A stretch of 64,000 nt of DNA, from NCBI RefSeq assembly GCF_905220415.1, contig NC_059551.1, positions 2,924,001 to 2,988,000 on the forward strand, given 5' to 3'. The position numbers and the translations under genes were made by a program. This document shows positions 58,624 through 64,000 of the stretch, piece after piece; the stretch's first letter is position 1; each line of letters starts with the position of its first letter. The notes beneath the pieces are model-generated. The model did not search any database and was not told where the DNA came from. It saw only the letters and a list, made by a program, of their open reading frames with translations. The DNA is from Colias croceus (taxonomy: Eukaryota > Arthropoda > Insecta > Lepidoptera > Pieridae).

Positions 58624-60803
58624 AGACGTACTTAGTAGTAATAAACATACTCCAAAATGTGACACATTATTCTATACTCATATAATAGAAAGAAAAAAAA
58701 TGCACAAAAATATATTTATTGTGAATTATCGATAACAAGGCTGACATCCCTTAGAGCATAGCATCAGGTTAATGTCAAGTAAATGTCATTAATTTAGAGT
58801 GACACAAATTTCAACCTTATCTTTATGTGTTGAGGTTCAAAGTTATATGTATTGAAAACCAACGCCCTCTGTTGTGGAATAGCTGAATGTTTTCGAATTT
58901 GGAATTTCTGAGCAAAGAGAAACAAAACAGCTAATATACCTAGGGATGTTATACTAAAATAAACCGTAATTTGGTTCGTTAGGGTACATATTGAAATGCT
59001 AAATTTATAACCTAAGTCAGTTTTTACTCAAATTAAGCTGTCCAATCAAAGGCATAGTTTACTTGTAGTGTACTGTATAACTATCGGTTTAAATGTGTGG
59101 GTTTGGCGACACTGGTTTTCATACTAATTATGACATTATAGCACTTCTATTATGTTCTTACTGTTCTGTGAGTAAAAAGGACTTTTACATGATTTATCAG
59201 TTCATTATAAACTTTTGTACCTCGAACTTTTAGCCAATATTACATAAAATATATATTTAGCTATTCTTTTAGAATTTAGATTTTATATTTGTAACCGAAA
59301 TCCCATTTTAGGATAACCTACTTTAGCCAAAGCACTTTATCCTAAGCCCGTTAGGTATAACTAGTTTAGGCCAGGCCAAACTTGTTTAAGCTCGTTACTT
59401 GTTCACTGCTTTAAAACTAATCTTACTTTTCAGTCGTATTTGTAGAAAAAGGTTCAGTAATTCATTTTATTTAGAGTTTTACTAACATAGAATTGTGTTT
59501 GGAACAGTAACGTCTCAACTGCACACACATTTTTAACATTTACATTGGCATCAACTGTATGTACTTCCTTAGACTAAATTTTGACCTACTTTTAATAGAT
59601 AGGATATAGTTAAAAGTTCAATAATCACCTATTTTTTTAACAATAATTTAGTGAGTTTTTCTTGTTGTCCTGAATAGCTTATAAAAAAAAAAAATATTTT
59701 ACTTGATTTTTTCATTTAAGCGTATTATTTGTCTTTTTGAACATAACTAATTTATAATTATTGAAACTTTTTAAATCATGAAATAATAAAATGTATCATC
59801 TAGGTTACCTTACGAAGATATCTTCGGCGGTGTGTCGGCGATGACAAAAGAGCAATTCACTAAAGTCAACGGCTTCTCCAATAAATACTGGGGTTGGGGA
59901 GGCGAGGACGACGATATGTTCTATAGGTGAGTCACTTGTGTTATTAGTTTAAACTGAACCAAATACTTTGGGAACAAAAGAGAAGTTTGTCTATTTTCAT
60001 AGAAGTTGGTCTATTGTTATATTGGAACAGGGATTAGTTCGACTCGAATTCGATTAGTTCGATTCGAATCGACGATTTACATACCTACATTTATATTTTT
60101 ATCGACGTGTTATTTAGAAATATGTTCTAGTCTTTATCGTCTCAAGATTTTTTCCATATATTTTCAGTTCTTTATTGGGTAATCAGGTCAGAGCTCATAG
60201 AACCAGCAGCAATATAACTATATTATTACTAAGTACTTGAGCTTTATAGAACTACCTGTAATATGAATTGACTATTACTGGTTGATAAATTGAGATTGTA
60301 TTTTTCCCTACAGAATTAAGAAAATGAACTACCACATAGCTAGATACAAGATGTCCATAGCACGATACGCGATGTTGGACCATAAGAAGTCTGCACCTAA
60401 CCCCAAAAGGTATGAACTTACTTACTTCAAATTTTTGCCTCTGAACTAACAGAAGTCTTATGATATCATAGATATTTTATGAATTATTTTTACCAATATA
60501 TTGTAAAATAGTACATACTAACTAGAAGTACTTTCATCTCCCTTCTTCCACTTCTATTAACCCATTGAGCCCCAAGCGGCCCGATCGGTTCCAGACACAA
60601 TAGATTTTCTATTGTGTCTGTGGTTCCGGAGTTACTAAACAAAAACTAACTGGCAATGAAAAACCCTCAGGTACCAGCTCCTCTCGCAAACCAGCAAGAC
60701 ATTCCAAAAGGACGGGCTATCGTCCCTCGAGTACGAGCTAGCGAGCGTCACGCAGCACCGCCTGTACACACACGTGCTAGCCAATATAGACGAGCGCAGC
60801 TGA
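51358..60803 (+). CDS. bre-4: Beta-1,4-N-acetylgalactosaminyltransferase (B4GalT family), 8 coding exons
   Basis: Golgi enzyme that transfers GalNAc from UDP-GalNAc to terminal GlcNAc, making LacdiNAc on glycoproteins or glycolipids. Joined exons: 51358-51524, 53301-53560, 54215-54350, 57109-57206, 57475-57664, 59804-59926, 60314-60409 and 60671-60803. All have GT-AG borders and compatible phases, and total 1203 nt (400 residues, normal for the family). Order: short basic N-terminus; signal anchor L15-V26; stem with sequons at N49, N74, N82, N88, N97; catalytic domain from about residue 144. Motifs: KVAIIVPYRDRQQH (180-193), FNRAKLMNVGF (225-235), metal-binding D253-I-D255, FGGVSA (291-296), WGWGGEDDD (313-321), metal ligands M345 and H348. 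C248 and C267 match the bovine C247-C266 disulfide. I290 replaces bovine Tyr289, which indicates GalNAc donor use. The symbol follows the C. elegans/lepidopteran naming; beta4GalNAcTA versus B is not resolved. Confidence 0.93.
52010..52173. mobile_element. GAAGTGAAACTT-type MITE, 164 bp, in the intron after coding exon 1
   Basis: Perfect 19-bp inverted termini: GAAGTGAAACTTCTTTATG at 52010-52028 and its complement at 52155-52173. The interior differs from the copies at 17659 and 45202, so the family is held together by its ends. Confidence 0.75.
53301..53560 (+). CDS. bre-4: beta4GalNAcT coding exon 2: stem region
   Basis: Residues 56 (part) to 142 plus one base. Acceptor TTATTTTTCAG, donor GTAAGA. 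Encodes an Asn/Thr/Ser-rich lumenal stem with clustered N-glycosylation sequons (N74ET, N82NT, N88NT, N97DT) and ends LPLCDEMPPDLG. The stem is the least conserved part of the family, so its exact composition does not help classification. Confidence 0.92.
53966..54034 (+). mobile_element. 69-bp RTE retrotransposon 3' stub with 14-bp target duplication
   Basis: GAGGGAGGCCTTTGTCCAGC and GTGGACGTCCCACGGCTGAA are the conserved 3' end of lepidopteran RTE elements, ending in a GACGACG tail. The stub is flanked by perfect AAAAATTATTTACT repeats at 53952-53965 and 54035-54048. An extreme 5' truncation at target-primed insertion. Confidence 0.85.
54215..54350 (+). CDS. bre-4: beta4GalNAcT coding exon 3: start of catalytic domain
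   Basis: Residues 143 (part) to 187 plus two bases. Acceptor CTCAAACAACAG, donor GTATTT. Encodes GPITVNKTEIELDW, the GGRYSPPNC segment with conserved C175, and KVAIIVPYR, where the Rossmann-like donor site begins. Confidence 0.95.
56126..56603. mobile_element. MITE with GAGC...GCTC ends, hosting a second MITE
   Basis: Left GAGCCGTTTCAGACTAGCG and right CGCAGGTCTGTAATAGCTC are imperfect inverted repeats. TAA lies to the left and TTA to the right. GCGCG-rich subterminal motifs occur on both sides. The element at 56248-56421 is inserted inside. Confidence 0.55.
56248..56421. mobile_element. Harbinger-like MITE, 174 bp, about 60-bp TIRs
   Basis: Left GGCCGGTTGCAGAGCTTCAC to about 56307 mirrors the right end to 56421 with a single mismatch that I can see (GGTTGC/GCAATC region). 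Flanks TAT and TAA fit a decayed TWA duplication. Same family as 23279-23477. In the intron between 54351 and 57108. Confidence 0.85.
57109..57206 (+). CDS. bre-4: beta4GalNAcT coding exon 4
   Basis: Residues 188 (part) to 220 plus one base. Acceptor TTGTTATAG, donor GTACGT. Encodes RDRQQHLAIFLNHMHPFL and ends YGIFIVEQEG, the canonical helix and strand following the PYR motif. Confidence 0.95.
57475..57664 (+). CDS. bre-4: beta4GalNAcT coding exon 5: FNRAKL and DxD
   Basis: Residues 221 (part) to 283 plus two bases. Acceptor TTCACTTATAG, donor GTGAGT. Carries FNRAKLMNVGF, the metal-binding HDIDLLP motif (D253, D255; DVD in vertebrates) and CPKQPRHMSASIDKLNF with C248 and C267. Confidence 0.96.
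57995..58043 (+). pseudogene. Possible first-exon remnant inside the TIR element
   Basis: ATG followed by 16 codons (MIADEIISAIEAFHTI) and then a donor-like G|GTTAGT. The composition is protein-like and the position precedes the THAP-like fragment, but the phases of the available acceptors do not match it. I do not recognise the peptide. Confidence 0.25.
58333..58481 (+). pseudogene. Decayed THAP-domain-like fragment
   Basis: One frame reads LFIYRFSKEANLKEKWIINA, a TGA stop at 58396-58398, then NWMPNSNKQSNKGHRYIKPT and VVPRFK. This follows the THAP pattern of an FxRFP-like strand, a K-W helix, an N-W-x-P segment and a final K-P-T-x-V-P. The part that would hold the C-x2-H ligands appears deleted, and no N-terminal C-x-C pair is visible. 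Probably the DNA-binding domain of a P-type transposase, or of a captured host THAP gene. Non-functional. Confidence 0.45.
58588..58619. repeat. (TA)n microsatellite
   Basis: About 16 TA units inside the TIR element. Confidence 0.9.
59804..59926 (+). CDS. bre-4: beta4GalNAcT coding exon 6: donor-specificity and acceptor site
   Basis: Residues 284 (part) to 324 plus two bases. Acceptor ATCATCTAG, donor GTGAGT. Encodes LPYEDIFGGVSAM, with I290 at the sugar-donor specificity position, then NGFSNKYWGWGGEDDDMFY, the acceptor-binding and catalytic signature of the family. Confidence 0.97.
60314..60409 (+). CDS. bre-4: beta4GalNAcT coding exon 7: metal ligands
   Basis: Residues 325 (part) to 356 plus two bases. 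Acceptor TTTTTCCCTACAG, donor GTATGA. Contains RYAMLDHKKSAPNPKR, where M345 and H348 correspond to bovine M344 and H347. Confidence 0.95.
60561..60635. repeat. Hairpin repeat 50 bp before the last exon
   Basis: CAGACACAATAGA (60592-60604) and its exact complement (60608-60620) are separated by TTT. The hairpin is embedded in CCCATTGAGCCCCAAGCGGC and GGTTCCGGAGTTAC, a sequence I recall as a dispersed lepidopteran repeat. It ends about 36 bp before the final acceptor. Confidence 0.7.
60671..60803 (+). CDS. bre-4: beta4GalNAcT terminal coding exon
   Basis: Residues 357 (part) to 400 and the TGA stop at 60801-60803. The acceptor is AACCCTCAG with a poor polypyrimidine tract, and a repeat-derived hairpin lies 50 bp upstream. 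Encodes RYQLLSQTSKTFQKDGLSSL, the YELASV segment and LYTHVLANIDERS. Confidence 0.93.
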
Positions 60804-61310
60804 CGCACATACTTCGCCAAACTGCTGTTTGGCGATGCGCGGTAACGCGTTGTGATAGGTGTAACTGCAAATTTTTTCGGTTTTTTTTTTGTATAGGATG
60901 ATGGAATTTGAGGCATATGTAGACTTGGCACATAGATACATGAGGGTTAAAGTTAAAGGATATGGAAAGGACACACCACTTATCTTTTAAACTATAAAAG
61001 ATAAGTGGTGCAGTTTTAGATGTGATTCGTGAGCTTGTAATTTGTAAATGGATTGTAAAGGGTTTCGTTTCATTTAATAGGCATAGGTTGATCGCAAAGA
61101 GCAAGATTAGTAAGACTTTATTCTTTCGAGGTTACGTCATAACAATATCGAGTGTTCTTCTTGTATGTCATTTTGCAATTGTTTCAGATTTCTATTTGTT
61201 TTGTGATGAATTTATATAAATTTAATTTTATATTATTTTCTATGAATATATATTGTTTTAGGTTTTACCTCTATATTTTGTGATGAGTCAATAAATCCTT
61301 CATGTTTAAT
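60804..61310 (+). other. Probable 3' UTR of the beta4GalNAcT gene
   Basis: Follows the TGA at 60801-60803. It contains a 9-bp perfect stem with a TGCT loop at 60814-60835 and a 16-bp perfect stem-loop at 60974-61010. The first AATAAA is at 61290-61295. The length is inferred from that signal. Confidence 0.6.
61290..61295 (+). terminator. Poly(A) signal AATAAA
   Basis: Canonical hexamer 487 nt after the stop codon. Further AATAAA copies at 61569, 61593 and 61597 could serve a longer transcript. Confidence 0.5.
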
Positions 61311-64000
61311 CTTTTATTGAATTGAACACACCAGAAATCGGATCAAAATAATAAATTAAGTGGACAAAATATGTAAGTTTAGAATCCATGATATATTTCA
61401 ATTATTTTTAAACTTCGAAAATAATTTGCAGTTATATCGGAAAATGTATAGCTTTACATATTATAAAAAGTTACCTAGAGTTGTTATGATCTCTTTGTAT
61501 TCGAACAGTAAAACGTATAAATTCGATATTTTTGGTAGACCGCGTGTATTTAGTTTATTTCAGTTATTAATAAAACCTTTCTGTTACGGTTGAATAAATA
61601 AAATATGAACTCAAATGGTTATGGGTCACATTCATAAGTTTTATTTTATTTTTATTTATGGCAACACATTCATAAGTTCATAACATATTATGTTTTGACA
61701 GCACAGACTAAATATTACAACTGTCAAATAATTTTTTAGTACGTCAACATTTGCGAATGATTTTCAAGGACATAAAATTATACAATATACTTAAATGTAG
61801 ATAGTACAATGAAATACCTGTATGATAAGTACAATTTATCAATTTATAAATAAATTATTGCTTTGTAAATGGTTCTTTATTTACGCGAATTTGATTCGAA
61901 TTATCATTTTATTGTATTGAAAATTTCTTTTTTAAATTTTTGAACGGTATTTTCATAGAAATTTAAGGTAAACCGTCCAAAATGTTTACAATCTTACGAT
62001 TCGATGTAGATAATACCAAAAATATCGAATTATACAGTAACAGTCATATAATGGGTATCTAGTTGTTGTATGTAGAATTAAATACTAGCTGTAAGGTGTA
62101 TCATTAAAAGGTTTTGTTTTTTTTCTCTTATTTTCTTTTATTCGTCATATTTGTAATATATTTTCTAGTACGTTTTGTGTTAGTGCTTTCTTAGGAATTA
62201 AAATACTTTTATTTTCATATTTATATACTTATATTATTTAAAATATTTACTTTATTAAAAATTTGATCATTGATCTAAAATTGTTGGACAATAATATATC
62301 AATTGCTAATGTGATGGCCAAATAATAACAACAAATAACAGGAAAGCAGATCTTGTTAAAACAGATAATGAAAAATATATGTTTAATTTATTGCTGTTTT
62401 CGGCCTAATTAGTCAAAATATGTAAAAAGGCTACCTATATATTTCCTCTTGATGCCGTACATTTTTAAATACAGTGTCCACACTATACAAGTATTATTAT
62501 AGTAGCTGTTTTGGTAGGAAATCAGGCTACGTGCTATTTTGATTTAACCGATAACAAACATTAATAAATAATATAAGTACCACAAAACAACTAAGTTTAA
62601 AAGTCAAATTAACTTTCTTGCTTACTAAGTAGGTAGTTCAATTATATTAGTAGCAAAAAATCAAATTAAAACTGTTAATCGTAATAATTAAAGAGACATT
62701 TGCTCAAAGTCTACATAAGGTAAGAATCACCATTGAAGCATATCGTTTTTTAATTCCATAGTAGTGACAAAATAATGTATCTCAACATTTTTGATAAAAC
62801 TATTTGGGTAATTGTTTAATTTTCCTAATATTTAAAAGAGATTCCAAATTAACATTTGTCTCTAAATTAACATTTTGTGACATACATGAGACAAGTAAAT
62901 ATATATAAAAACTTAAAAAAAATCATTAAAGTAACAAAGAATTCAATTTCTGGAATAAAATGTTACTCATACCTATACCCTCACTAATTTTACTGTCTAA
63001 AAATAAGTAAGAAAAGTGATTAATTTTACTACAGCGCGTGTGTTTGACGTGTGTGCTTTTTTTTTCAAAATGGCGCGTAGCCTGTCTGAACCTTTAATAT
63101 AATATGAGAAAATGTACTTACTTGTAAATAGCTTCCATAGTTTAGTTATTTCTGTATAACATTCTTGCTGTAAGCTGTTAAAATGTATACTTACTATAAA
63201 TCTGAAAATTATCCTATAACGGCTTATCTGGAATTTTTATTACGCGATTGTGATATAAGTGAGATTAATGAGTTTTATGTATAAACCGTAAAGAGTGGTG
63301 GATAAAAAATTTCAAAGTTGCGTACCTATAAAGTTCTTCTTTTTTCCATAGACTTTTTTTTCTTTTTTGTCGTGAGCATGGCAACGCATAGTTTATGATC
63401 TATGATCTTATTAGTATGTTGCCAATTTGTTTATGGTAACATTATTAAAACCGAACAAAAAACTGGTTGTAATATACTCTAAGTTTAAAAATATAAATGA
63501 AATCGATGATAATTGAATGTTTTGCGTTAAATTAAAGTAGTTACTTGCATGAAAATTATTACTATCCATCCCATTTTATTATATAAGTTTTACAGATTAA
63601 AACAGATTAAACGAACGTATTATTGAGTTGTTGATTCGTTTAACTTCGAGTCAATTATCTATTTATAACTGTAAAAATAGTAATTTAAGGTGATAATATA
63701 CTTAAAACATTCTTGTTTTATGTTAAGTGTTGCTTTTAGTTGTATTTAATGTTGTGTTCACATTGAACTTCGGCTATAAAACTAGTTATTCTTTAAGTAT
63801 TTGATACTAAATCATAAAATGTAAATTTGGTCATATAACATATTGTGTGCTCTGATATAGATTTAGTTTTGTGTGAACGCAACATAAGCCTAAATCGCCT
63901 CTATTCTTACTACCTTTAGATCCATATTTGCGCGAACTTTAATTATAAAGATAACTCTTGTCCGTAAAATGTTCCTTGATTTCTCGCACTTCATAATTAC
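61311..64000. other. AT-rich intergenic DNA, nothing recognised
   Basis: No gene, element boundary or array is supported. The ATGGCGCG start near 63070 closes after ten codons. Confidence 0.5.

Larger units (their letters stand above)
57808..59170. mobile_element. 1363-bp TIR element with 8-bp target duplication (P- or hAT-like)
   Basis: Thirty-base perfect inverted termini: 57808-57837 starts CACAGAACAGTAAGAAC, and 59141-59170 is its exact complement. The element is flanked by AGTAAAAA at 57800-57807 and 59171-59178. Eight-base duplications are made by hAT and P transposases. A decayed THAP-like fragment inside (58333-58481) leans towards P-type origin, but no catalytic domain remains, so it is non-autonomous. 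It fills most of the intron between 57665 and 59803. Confidence 0.85.

Noticed and set aside
60635..61104. Several overlapping open frames on both strands
   Set aside because: Shadows of the terminal glycosyltransferase exon and its 3' UTR; the exon frame fits the protein family and the splice phases.
63040..63120. Possible start ATGGCGCGTAGCC
   Set aside because: Closes after about ten codons; no supporting context.

Overview
The window looks like lepidopteran (moth or butterfly) nuclear DNA. It is AT-rich and gene-poor. It is full of short non-autonomous Helitrons that start with TC and end with CTAG inserted before T, small TIR elements with TWA-type target duplications, and LINE, RTE and tRNA-derived SINE pieces of kinds I associate with Lepidoptera. 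I see no prokaryotic features, rRNA, CRISPR array or complete tRNA gene.

Host gene: one protein-coding gene is well supported, on the plus strand from about 49.4 kb to 61.3 kb. It has an upstream exon (49378-49467) and eight coding exons between 51358 and 60803. They join in phase into a 400-residue type II Golgi glycosyltransferase of the beta-1,4-galactosyltransferase family. The residue before FGGVSA is Ile (I290), so it is predicted to transfer GalNAc (beta4GalNAcT / bre-4-like) and to build LacdiNAc on glycoproteins or glycolipids. A 3' UTR of about 0.5 kb carries two perfect hairpins.

Layout: 1-12.8 kb is intergenic DNA with MITEs, Helitrons, a Harbinger-like TIR element and a 9 x 47 bp satellite. 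The stretch 12872-16520 is a Foldback-like element with long inverted arms, internal 159-bp repeats and a perfect 9-bp target duplication. From 16.5 to 40 kb there is more intergenic DNA, including a MITE that contains a SINE with its own target duplication, several LINE 3' ends and many Helitrons. The stretch 40.2-44.8 kb is a full-length non-LTR retrotransposon (LINE) with both ORFs open. From 44.8 to 49.4 kb there are Helitrons and MITEs, and then comes the host gene.

The introns of the host gene hold a Helitron (intron 1), a MITE (intron 2), a 69-bp RTE stub with a 14-bp target duplication (intron 3), a MITE nested in a MITE (intron 4), a 1.36-kb TIR element with a decayed THAP-like fragment (intron 6) and a hairpin repeat (intron 8). 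I found no clearly new multi-gene system. The most unusual items are the Foldback-like element, the hairpin that holds a tRNA T-arm, Helitrons that share a 3' end but not a 5' body, and the open reading frame running through the upstream exon of the host gene.
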